NCBI RefSeq assembly: GCF_018729455.1
Contig: NZ_JAHHZF010000007.1
Location: forward strand, 124,001 to 188,000
DNA from: Prosthecodimorpha staleyi
GTDB taxonomy: Bacteria; Pseudomonadota; Alphaproteobacteria; Rhizobiales; Ancalomicrobiaceae
Direction: 5' to 3'
DNA length: 64,000 nt
Shown here: one piece after another, positions 48,064 to 57,795 of the stretch
How the letters are laid out: every line of letters begins with the position of its first letter
Numbering within the stretch: the first letter of the stretch is position 1
Notes under the pieces: model-generated
Told to the model about the DNA's origin: nothing
Databases searched by the model: none
Seen by the model: only the letters and a program-made list of their open reading frames with translations
Program-made: the position numbers and the translations under genes

Positions 48064-49380
48064 ATGACCAGTTTCTCCCCGCGCGAAATCGTCTCCGAAC
48101 TCGACCGCTACATCGTCGGCCAGAAGGACGCCAAGCGCGCCGTCGCGGTCGCGCTCCGGAACCGCTGGCGCCGCCAGCAGCTCCAGGGCGCCATGCGCGA
48201 CGAGGTGCTGCCGAAGAACATCCTGATGATCGGCCCGACCGGCGTCGGCAAGACCGAGATCTCGCGCCGGCTGGCCAAGCTCGCCAACGCGCCCTTCCTG
48301 AAGATCGAGGCGACCAAGTTCACCGAGGTCGGCTATGTCGGCCGCGACGTGGAGAGCATCGTGCGCGACCTGGTCGAGGTCGGCATCGGCCTCGTCAAGG
48401 CCGCCAAGCGCGAGCAGGTGCAGGCCAAGGCGCATCTCTCCGCCGAGGAGCGCGTGCTCGACGCGCTGGTCGGCAAGGGCGCCAGCCCGGCCACCCGGGA
48501 GGCCTTCCGGGCCAAGCTGCGCGCCGGCGAGCTCGACGACAAGGAGATCGAGATCGAGGTGGCGCCGGCCGGCCCGGGCGCCGGCATGCCGAATTTCGAG
48601 ATGCCCAACCTGCCGGGCGGCGTCGGCGTGATCAATATCGGCGAGATGATCGGCAAGGCCCTCGGCGGCAACCGGAAACCGCGGCGCGTGCAGGTCAAGG
48701 ACAGCCACAAGCTCCTGATCGCCGAGGAATCCGACAAGCTGCTCGATCAGGACCAGGTCGTCCAGGAGGCGATCCGGGCGGTCGAGGATGACGGCATCGT
48801 GTTCCTCGACGAGATCGACAAGATCTGCGCCCGGTCGGACAGCGTGCGCGGCGGCGCCGACGTCAGCCGCGAGGGCGTGCAGCGCGACCTGCTGCCGCTG
48901 ATCGAAGGCACGACGGTGGCGACCAAATACGGGCCGGTGAAGACCGACCACATCCTGTTCATCGCCTCCGGCGCCTTCCATGTCGCCACCCCGGCCGACC
49001 TCCTGCCCGAGCTGCAGGGCCGCCTGCCGATCCGCGTCGAGCTGAAGCCGCTCGACCGTGAGGATTTCCGCCGCATCCTGACCGAGACCGAGGCCAGCCT
49101 GATCAAGCAGTATGTCGCGCTGTTGCGGACGGAGGGCGTCGAACTGGTCTTCACCGACGACTGCATCGACGAGATCGCCTCGGTCGCCGTCGACATCAAC
49201 GCGACGGTCGAGAATATCGGTGCCCGCCGGCTGCAGACCGTCATGGAACGGATCCTCGACGATATCTCGTTCACGGCGGCGGACCAGTCCGGCCAGACCA
49301 TCACGGTCGACCGCGCCTATGTCCGCGCCCATATCGGCGACCTGGCCAAGAACGCCGACCTGAGCCGGTTCATTTTGTGA
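48064..49380 (+). CDS. hslU: ATP-dependent protease ATPase subunit HslU
   Basis: A 438-residue AAA+ unfoldase that feeds substrates to HslV. Walker A is GPTGVGKTE (near residue 60), the pore motif is GYVGRD, Walker B is [11 protein letters not shown], and the C-terminus ends in DLSRFIL, the tail that inserts into HslV. The I-domain (about residues 110-240) has the [15 protein letters not shown] segment. Length is normal. Start at the ATG after hslV fits the family N-terminus [16 protein letters not shown]. Confidence 0.97.
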   Translation: MTSFSPREIVSELDRYIVGQKDAKRAVAVALRNRWRRQQLQGAMRDEVLPKNILMIGPTGVGKTEISRRLAKLANAPFLKIEATKFTEVGYVGRDVESIVRDLVEVGIGLVKAAKREQVQAKAHLSAEERVLDALVGKGASPATREAFRAKLRAGELDDKEIEIEVAPAGPGAGMPNFEMPNLPGGVGVINIGEMIGKALGGNRKPRRVQVKDSHKLLIAEESDKLLDQDQVVQEAIRAVEDDGIVFLDEIDKICARSDSVRGGADVSREGVQRDLLPLIEGTTVATKYGPVKTDHILFIASGAFHVATPADLLPELQGRLPIRVELKPLDREDFRRILTETEASLIKQYVALLRTEGVELVFTDDCIDEIASVAVDINATVENIGARRLQTVMERILDDISFTAADQSGQTITVDRAYVRAHIGDLAKNADLSRFIL

Positions 49381-49422
49381 ATCCGGTCGGCCTGGGCAGC
49401 GTCGACCGGAGCGGGTGAGGCC

Positions 49423-49794
49423 TCAGACCCCGTCCTTGGCGGCGGCGGCGCGCAGGCGGAAGGTGAGGTCGCGCAGGGAGGCCTTGGACAGGCCGCGGAT
49501 GCGGGCGGCGAGCAGGTTGGCGAGTTCGGTCGCCTCGGGCTCGAGGCCCGAGGTGTCGATCACGATGCGCGGGTCGGAGGCCTCGGCGAGGCGCTGCAGC
49601 TCCTCGGCCTCGTCCCAGATGACGTTGAAATAGGCGATGATGCGCTGGACCATGAACCAGGTCGGCACGCCGCGCTTGCCATGTTCGAGCGCCGACAGAT
49701 AGGCGGCCGAGACGCCGAGGCCCTCGGCCATCTGGCGCAGCGTCACGCCGCGCTGACGGCGCAATTCGCGCAGCTTGGCGCCGAACGGGGTCAT
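49423..49794 (-). CDS. Xre-family helix-turn-helix regulator
   Basis: A 123-residue DNA-binding protein with an HTH_3 domain at residues about 5-60 (FGAKLRELRRQRGVTLRQMAEGLGVSAAYLSALEHGKRG) and a C-terminal helical tail (ELANLLAARIRGLSKASLRDL). The start overlaps the stop of the smr gene by 4 bases (ATGA). It is the last gene of the timA-mltA-smr unit, as seen in other Hyphomicrobiales. Its targets are not known to me. Confidence 0.88.
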   Translation of the reverse strand: MTPFGAKLRELRRQRGVTLRQMAEGLGVSAAYLSALEHGKRGVPTWFMVQRIIAYFNVIWDEAEELQRLAEASDPRIVIDTSGLEPEATELANLLAARIRGLSKASLRDLTFRLRAAAAKDGV

Positions 49795-50441
49795 GGCTCG
49801 ATCTCGATCGTCAGGTGGCGCGGCCGGCGCAGGCGGACATAGAGCGCACCGGCGCCGCCATGGGCGGTATGGGCCTCGTCGAAGCCGATCACCACGTCGC
49901 GCAGGTCCGGCATGGCCAGCCATTGCGGCACGACCCGGCGCAGGATGCCGCGCTCGGTGCCGTCGAGCGCATAGGGCCCCGACGAACTACGGCCCTTGCC
50001 GGTGATCACGATCACCATGCGGGCGCCGCGGGCCTGCGCGCCGGCCAGAAAACGGCGCAGTTCGCGATAGGCGTCGTGCTGGGTCATGCCGTGCAGGTCG
50101 AGCCGTTCCTCGATCGCCATGGTGCCGCGCACCAGCTTGCGCCGGGTGCGCGTGTCGATCGGGGCCAGCGGGGTGGGCGAGGGCTTGGCCTTCGGCTTGC
50201 CGGCGGTCCCGGATGCGTCGGGCGCAGGATGGCGCGGCGGCGGCGGATGGGCGGTCGGAGAGGCGGCCGAGACGGGCGCATCGTCGTGGACCGGCTCGGT
50301 CAGCGGTTCGGCCGGGGCGGGAGCGGCCGCCTTGCGGCGCCGGCGGCGGGCGAGGAGCGGGGAGACCGATTCGGCCACCTTGTCCCAGAGCGCCTTCTCC
50401 TCCTCGCTCAAGCCACGATTGCGTCGCCGCCCGCCGCCCAT
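49791..50441 (-). CDS. Smr domain protein
   Basis: A 216-residue protein with a disordered Pro/Ala-rich N-terminal region (residues about 30-105) and a C-terminal Smr (MutS2-related) domain: MAIEERLDLHGMTQHDAYRELRRFL with the LDLHG motif, and VIVITGKGR. Smr domains often nick DNA or RNA. Start MGGGRRRNRGLSEEEKALWDKVAESV matches relatives. It is separated from mltA by 3 bases and coupled to the Xre gene. Confidence 0.9.
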   Translation of the reverse strand: MGGGRRRNRGLSEEEKALWDKVAESVSPLLARRRRRKAAAPAPAEPLTEPVHDDAPVSAASPTAHPPPPRHPAPDASGTAGKPKAKPSPTPLAPIDTRTRRKLVRGTMAIEERLDLHGMTQHDAYRELRRFLAGAQARGARMVIVITGKGRSSSGPYALDGTERGILRRVVPQWLAMPDLRDVVIGFDEAHTAHGGAGALYVRLRRPRHLTIEIEP

Positions 50442-50444
50442 CGT

Positions 50445-51545
50445 TCACTCCTTCGGCACGAGCAGCACGAAGGCACGGGGCGCGTGCCGGATCAAGCCGG
50501 CGCGACGTCCCGCATCCGCGCCGCAGCCGACGAAGACATCGCCGCGCGCCGGCCCGACGATGGCCGAGCCGGTATCCTGGGCCATCATCAGCCGTCGGAA
50601 CGGCGTCAGTGCGCCGTCGGACCCGAGCGGCAGGTCGGCATCGAGGTAGATCGGCGTGCCGAAGGTGTGCAGCAGCCGGTCGACCGCCAGCGACCGGCCA
50701 GGCGTGATCTGCACCCCCGCCGCCGCGACCGCGCCGAGGCCGGGATCGAGGTCCGGCGTCTCGCGGAAGAAGATGTAGGAGCGGTTCTCGCGCATCAGCG
50801 CCCGGCCGCGCGCCGGATCGGCCTTCAGCCAGGCGATCAGCCGGTCGGCGGTCATCTCCGCGGCCGGCGCAACGCCGCGTTCGACAAGCAGCCGGCCGAT
50901 CGACGTATAGGGCCAGCCGGCCTTGCCGTCATAGGTCACCCGCAGGGTGCCGCTATCGGCGAGACGGATGCGGGCCGAGCCCTGGACATGGATGAAATAG
51001 GCCTCGACCGGGTCCTCCAGATAGACCAGTTCGAGCCCGCGGCCGGCCAGCACGCCGTCCTCGATCGCGGCCCGGTCGTGATAGGGCACGATCCCGTCCG
51101 GGCTCGACCGGGCGAAGGCGAAGGCCGGATCGAGGCCGGGCGGCCGGTTGTGGTCGCGGATGTCGACGAGATCGTCAGGGCGCCGGTACAGCGGCACCGT
51201 GAAGCGGGCGGAGGGGACGCGCGAACCGTCGACTTCCGGCTCGAAATAGCCGGTCAGGAAGGGCGTGCCCTCGGCCGGCTCGACCGCCATCGGGCGAAAC
51301 CGGGCCTCGAAGAAGGCGCGTGCCGACCGGTCGTCGAAGGGCGCCGCCTCCAGGGCGGCGCGTGCGATACGGACGAGCGCCGCGCCGTCGACGCCGAGCG
51401 CCCGGGTCCGCGGCGGCTCGTCGATCATCCGGGCGGCGGAGAGCAGGAAGGCCGTCATGGCCTCGCCGTGACGATCCTCGGCCCAGCCGGGGAGGGCGGC
51501 GAAGGGCAGGTCGCGAAGGCGGAAACCGATCGGCATGTCGGGCAT
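50445..51545 (-). CDS. mltA: Membrane-bound lytic murein transglycosylase A (MltA)
   Basis: A 366-residue lytic transglycosylase that cleaves peptidoglycan glycan strands. Family regions: FLTGYFEPEVDGSR, VYLEDPVEAYFIHVQGSARIRL, VTYDGKAGWPYTSIGRLL and the C-terminal 3D domain MAQDTGSAIVGPARGDVFVG with the active-site aspartate (DTGSAI). No signal peptide or lipobox is seen with either in-frame start (51545 or 51536), nor in the longer open frame to 51680, unlike E. coli MltA. Export route or true start is unresolved. It follows timA on the same strand. Confidence 0.88.
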   Translation of the reverse strand: MPDMPIGFRLRDLPFAALPGWAEDRHGEAMTAFLLSAARMIDEPPRTRALGVDGAALVRIARAALEAAPFDDRSARAFFEARFRPMAVEPAEGTPFLTGYFEPEVDGSRVPSARFTVPLYRRPDDLVDIRDHNRPPGLDPAFAFARSSPDGIVPYHDRAAIEDGVLAGRGLELVYLEDPVEAYFIHVQGSARIRLADSGTLRVTYDGKAGWPYTSIGRLLVERGVAPAAEMTADRLIAWLKADPARGRALMRENRSYIFFRETPDLDPGLGAVAAAGVQITPGRSLAVDRLLHTFGTPIYLDADLPLGSDGALTPFRRLMMAQDTGSAIVGPARGDVFVGCGADAGRRAGLIRHAPRAFVLLVPKE

Positions 51546-51624
51546 CGGGCTCGGCGGGGTCGGGGTGAGCCCTGGAGCCGGCAGCGCCGGGGCGCAGTCG
51601 GCGCGGGATCTGGGAGGCTGGCGA

Positions 51625-52323
51625 TCAGTCCGGCGTCTTGGTGGCGACCAGGTACCAGTTCGGATCGGCGGAGCCGGCATTGCGCTCGAAGGTCCAGATG
51701 TCGACCAGGTCGGAGACCTTCGTCGGATCGCCGTCGATCACGTCGCCCTGGGCATTGCGGGTCACGGTGATCAGCTGGCTGACGAAACGCACGGTGATCT
51801 GGACGAAATTGGCGCGCATCCCTGCTTCGACGATCTCGGCCTTGTCGATGCCGACGAAGGTGGTCTCGACCTTCTCGCCGCGGGATTCGCGATCCTGGAT
51901 CGCCGCGGAGAAGCCGTCGAAGACCTCCTTGGAGAGGAGCGGGCGCAGGGCCTTGCGGTCGCCGGTGGCGAAGCCGGTGACGATCATCTCATAGGCGGCG
52001 CGGGCGCCGGCCAGGAAGTGGTTCGGCTCGAAGGTGCGGTCGGCGGCCATGACGGCGCGCAGGGCGCGGTCGAGCGCGCTGCCTTCCGGCACCGGTTCGC
52101 CGGTCTCTCCGACGGGCTCGGGCCCGGACCCCGGAGCGCCGCGCGGGGGCATCGGGATGACGTTGTCACGATCGCCGACCTCGGGACGATCGCGGCCCTG
52201 ATAGGGATCGACCGGCGGACGCTCGCTGCCGGTCTTGCGGCCGAGCACGCTCCTCAGCCGCAAAAATACGACCACCGCGAGCACGAGGAATATGATGTTG
52301 TAGAAGTCGAGTATTTGACCCAT
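51625..52323 (-). CDS. timA: Tim44-like protein TimA, membrane-anchored
   Basis: A 232-residue bacterial Tim44 homologue. It begins MGQILDFYNIIFLVLAVVVFLRLRSVLG, a single N-terminal membrane anchor, then a charged, low-complexity linker (residues about 35-90) and the Tim44-like fold (FLAGARAAYEMIVTGFATGDRKALRPLLSKEVFDGF). Known in alphaproteobacteria as an inner-membrane protein related to mitochondrial Tim44. First gene of the timA-mltA-smr-Xre unit, divergent from fxsA. An upstream in-frame ATG (52356) is less likely. Confidence 0.9.
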   Translation of the reverse strand: MGQILDFYNIIFLVLAVVVFLRLRSVLGRKTGSERPPVDPYQGRDRPEVGDRDNVIPMPPRGAPGSGPEPVGETGEPVPEGSALDRALRAVMAADRTFEPNHFLAGARAAYEMIVTGFATGDRKALRPLLSKEVFDGFSAAIQDRESRGEKVETTFVGIDKAEIVEAGMRANFVQITVRFVSQLITVTRNAQGDVIDGDPTKVSDLVDIWTFERNAGSADPNWYLVATKTPD

Positions 52324-52554
52324 CGTCTCCCGGACCTCGCTCGCGGCGGCGGCCATGGAGCGGTCGCGTCGCGTCGTCTGTTATGTAGTCTATCCCGAAG
52401 CGGGATCCAGACGGAAGCGCAACAGGATCGACGCGTCGGCGCGCACATCCGGCGACGGCTCTTCCCTGATGACGCCGCAATCCCCATGTGGATCTGCGCC
52501 CGCCGTCGACGGATGCCGTATCGGACATCGGGACATGACAGAGGATCCGCCGCA

Positions 52555-53085
52555 ATGCCCGCCGGGCTCATCCTGCTTCTGGCCTTCCTGGCCTGGCCGT
52601 TTCTGGAGATCGCCGCCTTCATCGCGGTCGGGCGCGAGATCGGCATCCTGCCGACACTGGCGACCATCGTCGGCACTTCGTTTCTCGGCGCCGTTCTTCT
52701 GAAGCAGCAAGGCATGGCGGCGCTGATGGCGATCCGTCGGGAGATGCGGCACGGCGAACTGCCGCCGCAGGCGATCGGCCATGCCGCGCTGATCGGGCTG
52801 GGCGGCCTCCTGTTGCTGCTGCCCGGCTTCGTCAGCGACATCTTCGGCATCCTCCTGTTCCTGCCGCCGATCCGCTCCCTGATCCTGGCCGCCCTCGCCC
52901 GCAACGCCACCATCGTGGTCGTGCGCGGGCGCCGATCCGGCGTCGGCCGCACGGTGGTCGATCTCGACCCGGAGGAATGGCACGAGACGACCCCACCCGC
53001 GTCGCGGCCCCACCCGACCGCGCAGCCCGACCCGACCGCGCGGCCGCGGATCACCGGGCCCGACGAGGATGGGCGCCGGCCGTAA
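52555..53085 (+). CDS. fxsA: FxsA family membrane protein
   Basis: A 176-residue inner-membrane protein with about four hydrophobic helices, GLILLLAFLAWPFLEIAAFIAVG, an internal GTSFLGAVLLKQQG and the conserved LIGLGGLLLLLPGFVSDIFGILLFLPP. The C-terminus is a proline-rich cytoplasmic tail. In E. coli FxsA suppresses F exclusion of phage T7; the general role is unknown. The ATG has AGAGGA upstream; the frame is open far upstream but without coding features. It lies between timA and secB, as in related genomes. Confidence 0.9.
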   Translation: MPAGLILLLAFLAWPFLEIAAFIAVGREIGILPTLATIVGTSFLGAVLLKQQGMAALMAIRREMRHGELPPQAIGHAALIGLGGLLLLLPGFVSDIFGILLFLPPIRSLILAALARNATIVVVRGRRSGVGRTVVDLDPEEWHETTPPASRPHPTAQPDPTARPRITGPDEDGRRP

Positions 53086-53219
53086 CGGCACGGCGTCTTT
53101 CCGGCAGCAAAGCCCCGTCCTTGTGACGGCGGGTGCAACGTGCTAGCGGAATTGCGCCTTTCGGGGCGTGCGACCGTCGACAGCCGGTCCGGCCCACCAA
53201 TCGAGGACCACGGATCATC

Positions 53220-53705
53220 ATGAGCATGGACGACGGCAACGGCACCAGCATGGGCCCCGGCGAAGGCGCCGCCCCCTCGGTCAACGTGCTGGCCCAATAT
53301 GTGAAGGATTTCTCGTTCGAGAATCCGAACGCGCCCCAGTCGCTGCAGCCGCGTGAAGCCGGGCCGCAGCTCAACATCAACGTGAATGTCGGCGCCCGCC
53401 CGCTCTCGGCGACCGAGTTCGAAGTCGACCTTTCGCTGCAGGCCCGTGCGGGCCAGGGCGCGGAAGTGATCTTCGCGGTCGAGCTGGTCTATTCCGGCCT
53501 GTTCCGCATCACCAACGTGCCGGAGGAGCATCTGCACCCCTTCGTGCTGATCGAGTGCCCGCGGCTGCTGTTCCCGTTCGCGCGCCAGATCGTCGCGGAC
53601 GCGACCCGCAACGGCGGCTTCCCCCCGCTGATGATCGACCCGATCGACTTCGTCGCGCTCTATCAGCAGAATCTGGCGCAGGCCCAGGCCGGCCAGCCGA
53701 ACTGA
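53220..53705 (+). CDS. secB: Protein-export chaperone SecB
   Basis: A 161-residue homotetrameric cytosolic chaperone that holds precursors unfolded and passes them to SecA. Signature elements: [58 protein letters not shown] and the C-terminal [27 protein letters not shown]. The start at 53220 is chosen for the usual SecB N-terminus; ribosome site is weak. A strong terminator follows. Confidence 0.96.
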   Translation: MSMDDGNGTSMGPGEGAAPSVNVLAQYVKDFSFENPNAPQSLQPREAGPQLNINVNVGARPLSATEFEVDLSLQARAGQGAEVIFAVELVYSGLFRITNVPEEHLHPFVLIECPRLLFPFARQIVADATRNGGFPPLMIDPIDFVALYQQNLAQAQAGQPN

Positions 53706-53736
53706 TCCTTGCCCGATCAACACCCGGTCGGATTGG

Positions 53737-53766
53737 GGGCCGTCCTTCGGGGCGGCCCTTTCGTTT
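53737..53766 (+). terminator. Rho-independent terminator of secB
   Basis: A 9-bp stem (GGGCCGTCC / GGGCGGCCC, one G-T pair) with a TTCG tetraloop and a TTTCGTTT tail, 31 bases after the secB stop. Confidence 0.9.
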
Positions 53767-53787
53767 GCGTGCGGCGCCCCGCCGACG

Positions 53788-54513
53788 TCATCCGGCCGCG
53801 GCCGTCGGTGCCGGGTCTTCGGCCTCGTATTTCTTCCAGACCGACTGCTCGCCGAGCTTGGCGACAAAAGCCTGATGGGCCGCCAGTTCCTCCGCGGTCA
53901 GGCGCGGCGGCAGCGGCTCGGGGCGTGGGCCGGCGCGGCGCCGTGCGACGAAGCCGCCGCGACCGTTGCCGCCGTCGGATGCCGACAGGCCGAGGGCGGC
54001 CTGCTTGCCGCCGATCAGCTCGATATAGACCTCGGCGAGCAGTTCGGAATCGAGCAGGGCGCCGTGCTTGGTCCGGCGGCTGTTGTCGATGCCGTAGCGC
54101 GAGCAGAGCGCGTCGAGCGAGTTCGGCCCGGCCGGATGGCGGCGCTTGGCCAGCGCCAGGGTATCGAGGACCAGTTCCGGCGGCACCGGCGGCATGCGCA
54201 GCCGGGCGAACTCGGCATTGATGAAGCCGATGTCGAAGGAGGCGTTGTGGATGACCAGCCGCGCATCGCGGATGAAGGTCGCAAAATCCTCGGCGACGGC
54301 CGCGAAGACCGGCTTGTCCTTCAGGAACTCGTCGGACAGCCCGTGCACGTCGAAGGCCGCCTTGGGCATCGACCGCTCGGGGTTGATGTAGACATGGTAG
54401 CTCTGGCCGGTCGGAATATGGTTGACCAGTTCGACGCCGCCGATCTCGACGATCCGGTCGCCGGTGCGCGGGTCGAGCCCGGTGGTTTCCGTGTCGAGTA
54501 CGATCTCACGCAT
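53788..54513 (-). CDS. dnaQ: DNA polymerase III epsilon subunit (proofreading exonuclease)
   Basis: A 241-residue 3'-5' exonuclease of the DEDDh type. ExoI is MREIVLDTETTGLDP (Asp7, Glu9), ExoII includes LVIHNASFDIGFINAEF, and ExoIII has RRTKHGALLDSELLAEVY with the catalytic histidine and aspartate. The C-terminal tail binds the polymerase alpha subunit. Located leftward of the candidate origin and running away from it, after coaE with a 36-base gap. Confidence 0.95.
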   Translation of the reverse strand: MREIVLDTETTGLDPRTGDRIVEIGGVELVNHIPTGQSYHVYINPERSMPKAAFDVHGLSDEFLKDKPVFAAVAEDFATFIRDARLVIHNASFDIGFINAEFARLRMPPVPPELVLDTLALAKRRHPAGPNSLDALCSRYGIDNSRRTKHGALLDSELLAEVYIELIGGKQAALGLSASDGGNGRGGFVARRRAGPRPEPLPPRLTAEELAAHQAFVAKLGEQSVWKKYEAEDPAPTAAAG

Positions 54514-54549
54514 GCTGGGTCATCCCGGTCGAAGCGAGACGGAATCGAA

Positions 54550-55182
54550 TCACTCGGCCCCCTTTGTGGCAAGGGGCCGCCGGCCGGTTGTCCCCGACGA
54601 CATCTGCGCCAGGACGCGCAGAAGGCCATCGACCTGGATTTCGGCCGCCGCGAGCCCGCGGCCGGTGTCGATGACGAAATGCGCCCGCCGCCGCTTCTCC
54701 GCATCCGGCACCTGGCGCGCCAGGATGGCGTCGAGCTTGGCCTGCGTCATGCCCGGGCGGGCCATCACGCGGGCGCGCTGCACGGCCGCATCGGCCGAGA
54801 CGACCGCAACGGCATGGACGCGCGCCGCGCCGCCGGTCTCGAACAGGAGCGGCACGTCGAGCACGACGACCGGCCGGCCGCCCCGGCGCGCCGCGTCCAG
54901 GAAGGCCGTCTCCTCGGCCCGGACCAGCGGATGCACGATGGCCTCCAGGCGCCGGATCTCATCGGGACGACCGAGCACGCGCGCCGACAACAGATCGCGG
55001 TCGACGACGCCGTCCCGAGAGGTGCCCGGAAAGGCCGCCTCGATCGGAGCGACGGCGGCACCGCGATAGAGCCGGTGCACGGTCGCGTCGGCCTCATGCA
55101 CCGGGATACCGCGGGCCATGAACATGGCGGCGGTGGTCGATTTGCCCATGCCGATGGAGCCGGTCAGGCCGAGGACGATCAT
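54550..55182 (-). CDS. coaE: Dephospho-CoA kinase
   Basis: A 210-residue P-loop kinase performing the last step of coenzyme A synthesis. Walker A is [12 protein letters not shown] at residues about 5-16; [19 protein letters not shown] and [14 protein letters not shown] follow. It overlaps the aroE stop by 4 bases (ATGA). Part of the leftward ppsR-maf-aroE-coaE-dnaQ run, in which adjacent coding regions overlap, a sign of co-transcription. Confidence 0.95.
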   Translation of the reverse strand: MIVLGLTGSIGMGKSTTAAMFMARGIPVHEADATVHRLYRGAAVAPIEAAFPGTSRDGVVDRDLLSARVLGRPDEIRRLEAIVHPLVRAEETAFLDAARRGGRPVVVLDVPLLFETGGAARVHAVAVVSADAAVQRARVMARPGMTQAKLDAILARQVPDAEKRRRAHFVIDTGRGLAAAEIQVDGLLRVLAQMSSGTTGRRPLATKGAE

Positions 55183-56063
55183 AGTGCGCGGCCCTCGATA
55201 TCGGCGACGATCCGCGCCCTGAGGCCGGCATCGACGGACGGCCGGAGCCCGAACCAGCGCTCGAAGCCGGGCACGGCCTGATGCAGCAGCATGCCGAGCC
55301 CGTCGACGGTGCGGAGCCCCCAGGAGGTGGCCAGATCCAAGAGATCGGTCACCAGCGGAACGTAGACGATGTCGGTGATCAGCGCATCGCCGCGCGCGCC
55401 GCGCAGATCGAGGCCGATGTCGCCGATGCCCTTCATGCCGAGCGAGGTGGTGTTGACCAGGATGCGGGCGTCCCAGAGTAGGGCCTGGCGCGCCTCCCAC
55501 GGATAGGCCTCGCTGCCGCCGCCGAAGGTGCGGACGAGGTCCTCGGCCCTGGCGACATTGCGGTTGGCGATCTTGGGCCGGAAGCCGCGCTGGATCAGCG
55601 CCCAGACGACCGCCCGGGCCGCGCCGCCGGCGCCCAGCACAAGGGCAGGGCCGGGCTCTTTGTCCCATCCGGGTGCCGTCTCGTCGAGATTGGCCAGAAA
55701 GCCCAGGGCATCCGTGTTCGTGCCGTAGAGCTTTCCACCGTCGACCCACAACGTATTCACAGCCCCGATGGCGCGCGCGACCGGCTCGACCTCGTCGCAG
55801 GCGGCCAAGGCGGCCTCCTTGTGTGGCACGGTGACGTTGCCGCCGGCATAGCCGCTTTCTGGGAAGCGCTCGAGGAAAGCATGAATCTCGTTCGGCGCGA
55901 CGGCGACGCGCTCGTAGGTGCCGTCGAGACCGGTGCGGTCGAGCCAGTAGCCGTGGATCAGCGGCGAGCGGGCGTGATCGACCGGCCAGCCGATGACGCA
56001 GGCGCGGGCGCCGAACCGTCCGGCGGCAGGCGGGGAGACGGCAGGGGCCGTAACCGCGGTCAT
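55179..56063 (-). CDS. aroE: Shikimate dehydrogenase
   Basis: A 294-residue NADPH-dependent enzyme reducing 3-dehydroshikimate to shikimate in aromatic amino acid synthesis. Substrate-binding segment: [22 protein letters not shown], then [13 protein letters not shown] with the catalytic lysine (about residue 87). The NADP fold is [16 protein letters not shown], with TNTDALGFL before it. About 15 extra N-terminal residues are present compared with E. coli (272). Its ATG overlaps the maf stop by 4 bases. Confidence 0.96.
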   Translation of the reverse strand: MTAVTAPAVSPPAAGRFGARACVIGWPVDHARSPLIHGYWLDRTGLDGTYERVAVAPNEIHAFLERFPESGYAGGNVTVPHKEAALAACDEVEPVARAIGAVNTLWVDGGKLYGTNTDALGFLANLDETAPGWDKEPGPALVLGAGGAARAVVWALIQRGFRPKIANRNVARAEDLVRTFGGGSEAYPWEARQALLWDARILVNTTSLGMKGIGDIGLDLRGARGDALITDIVYVPLVTDLLDLATSWGLRTVDGLGMLLHQAVPGFERWFGLRPSVDAGLRARIVADIEGRAL

Positions 56064-56662
56064 GGATCGATCAGGCCCCGGGCTCTGAGTTCGGCGAGGA
56101 GCGGCAGCATCGGCAGCCCCAGGATGGTGAAATAGTCGCCTTCGATCCGATCGAACAGCCGGATGCCGAGCCCTTCAAGCTGGTAGCAGCCGACGCTGCC
56201 CAGCACCGCATCACCGGTCGCATCGAGATAGGCACCGATCGAATCCGCCGAGAGCGGCCGGACCGTCAGGCTGGCCGAGGACAGGTGCCGCCAGACCACG
56301 CTGCCGTCGACGGCCAGCGACAGGGCGGCATGGAGCTGATGGGTCCGCCCGGCGAGGCGCGCAAGCTGGGCTTCGGCACCGGCGCGGTCATCGGCCTTGA
56401 CGAAGAGCTCCGGCCCGAGCCCGAGCGTCTGGTCGGCGCCGAGCACCAGGTCGCCCGGACGGCGGCGCGAGACGGCCAGTGCCTTGGCGTCGGCGAGATG
56501 GCTGGCGATCGTTGCCGGATCGGCCCCGCTTAGCAGCAGCGGGGCCTCAACGTCGCGTTCGTCGATGCCGGCGCCTTCGACATCGAAGGCGATGCTGGCG
56601 CGGGTCAGCAACTCGATGCGGGTTGCGCTCTTGGAGGCGAGGACGAGGCCCATGCCGGTCAC
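56060..56662 (-). CDS. Maf/YceF family nucleotide pyrophosphatase
   Basis: A 200-residue Maf-like protein; members hydrolyse modified or canonical NTPs, removing them from nucleotide pools. It has [21 protein letters not shown], the conserved [11 protein letters not shown] (with catalytic aspartate) and [33 protein letters not shown]. Starts with GTG at 56662 overlapping the ppsR stop; an ATG at 56653 is an alternative. Confidence 0.92.
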   Translation of the reverse strand: MTGMGLVLASKSATRIELLTRASIAFDVEGAGIDERDVEAPLLLSGADPATIASHLADAKALAVSRRRPGDLVLGADQTLGLGPELFVKADDRAGAEAQLARLAGRTHQLHAALSLAVDGSVVWRHLSSASLTVRPLSADSIGAYLDATGDAVLGSVGCYQLEGLGIRLFDRIEGDYFTILGLPMLPLLAELRARGLIDP

Positions 56663-57492
56663 GCGAGCGGCCCCTTGCGGTCGCGCTGGAGCGCGATGAT
56701 GCCGGCTGCGGTCTCCTCGATCGAGCGGCGGGTCACGTCGATCAGCGGCCAGCCGTTGTCGGCACAGAGCCGGCGCATCTGGGCGATCTCCTGGGCGATG
56801 GCCTGGCGATCGACATAGCTGGTGTCGAAGGCCCGGCTTCCGAGCGAGAGGACCCGGTTCTCGCGGATCTGGGCGATCCGCTCGGGGCTCGCCACCAGAC
56901 CGACGATCAGCGGCCGCGTCGCGGCGAAGACCGATTCCGGGATCGGAACCCCGGGGACGAAGGGGATGTTGGCCACCTTCACGCCGCGATTGGCCAGGTA
57001 GATCGAAGTTGGCGTCTTGGAGGTGCGCGAAACGCCGATCACGACGACATCGGCGTCGTCGGCATCCTCGGCCAGCTGCCCGTCGTCATGGACCAGGGTG
57101 AAGTTGAGCGCGTCGATGCGTCGGAAATAGGAGGCGTCGAGCTCGTGCTGGGCACCGGCCTTGTAGGTCTGGGCGACGTTCAGATAGGTCCGGAACACAT
57201 CATGGACCGGCGACAGGACCGACACGCAGGGCGCACCCTGATCGCGACAGAAGCGCTCCAGCCGCTGAGCCAGTTCGGCATTGACCAGCGTATAAAGGAC
57301 GATGCCCGGCGAGGCCTCGATCTCGATCAGGGCGCGGTCGAGCTGGCGGTCGTTGCGCACAAGCGGATGGACATGCTCGATCGCCTCGATGGAATCGTAT
57401 TGGGCGGCGGCCGCCCGGGCGACGGTGATCAGGGTCTCGCCGGTGGAATCCGAAACCAGATGGAGATGGAAATAGTTGGTCACCTTCTGCAC
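56659..57492 (-). CDS. ppsR: Pyruvate, phosphate dikinase/PEP synthase regulatory protein (bifunctional kinase-phosphorylase)
   Basis: A 277-residue DUF299 (PSRP) family protein that phosphorylates and dephosphorylates PPDK or PEP synthase on threonine. The N-terminal FHLHLVSDSTGETLITVARAA is diagnostic; a P-loop GVSRTSKTPTSIYLANRG appears near residue 152 and NIPFVPGVPIPE follows. The GTG at 57492 was chosen because GGGGA lies 7 bases upstream. It is the first gene of the leftward run starting at the candidate origin. Confidence 0.9.
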   Translation of the reverse strand: MQKVTNYFHLHLVSDSTGETLITVARAAAAQYDSIEAIEHVHPLVRNDRQLDRALIEIEASPGIVLYTLVNAELAQRLERFCRDQGAPCVSVLSPVHDVFRTYLNVAQTYKAGAQHELDASYFRRIDALNFTLVHDDGQLAEDADDADVVVIGVSRTSKTPTSIYLANRGVKVANIPFVPGVPIPESVFAATRPLIVGLVASPERIAQIRENRVLSLGSRAFDTSYVDRQAIAQEIAQMRRLCADNGWPLIDVTRRSIEETAAGIIALQRDRKGPLA

Positions 57493-57701
57493 GGAGTTTT
57501 CCCCAGCCTTCGGCCGATCCGTGGAAAACCCGGCCGGATCGCGTGTCGACCGGCCAGTCATACCCCTCGGGCAAAAACGATCAACAGGGACCTTCGCCGG
57601 AGAGAGTGCGAAGCCGGCTTTTCCCGATCGTTGGGCAAGGGGCCCGAACCGAGACGGTCATGGACTCCCTATCCACAGCGGGCTGTCTCCGCTGACGGTC
57701 G

Positions 57702-57737
57702 TTAATGCCTTGTTTACCGCGGTAAACGAATGGTTAA
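57702..57737 (+). promoter_or_regulatory. CtrA-like box and 16-bp palindrome in the candidate origin
   Basis: TTAA-N7-TTTAC (57702-57717) differs by one base from the CtrA consensus TTAA-N7-TTAAC. It overlaps a perfect palindrome GTTTACCGCGGTAAAC at 57712-57727, and TTAAC follows at 57734-57738. CtrA represses origin firing in Caulobacter, so the layout is plausible. Confidence 0.45.
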
Positions 57738-57795
57738 CGCCGGAGCCGTGGATAAATCTACCGCGCCGCAGCACCCCTCGGCAACGCCCTGTGGC

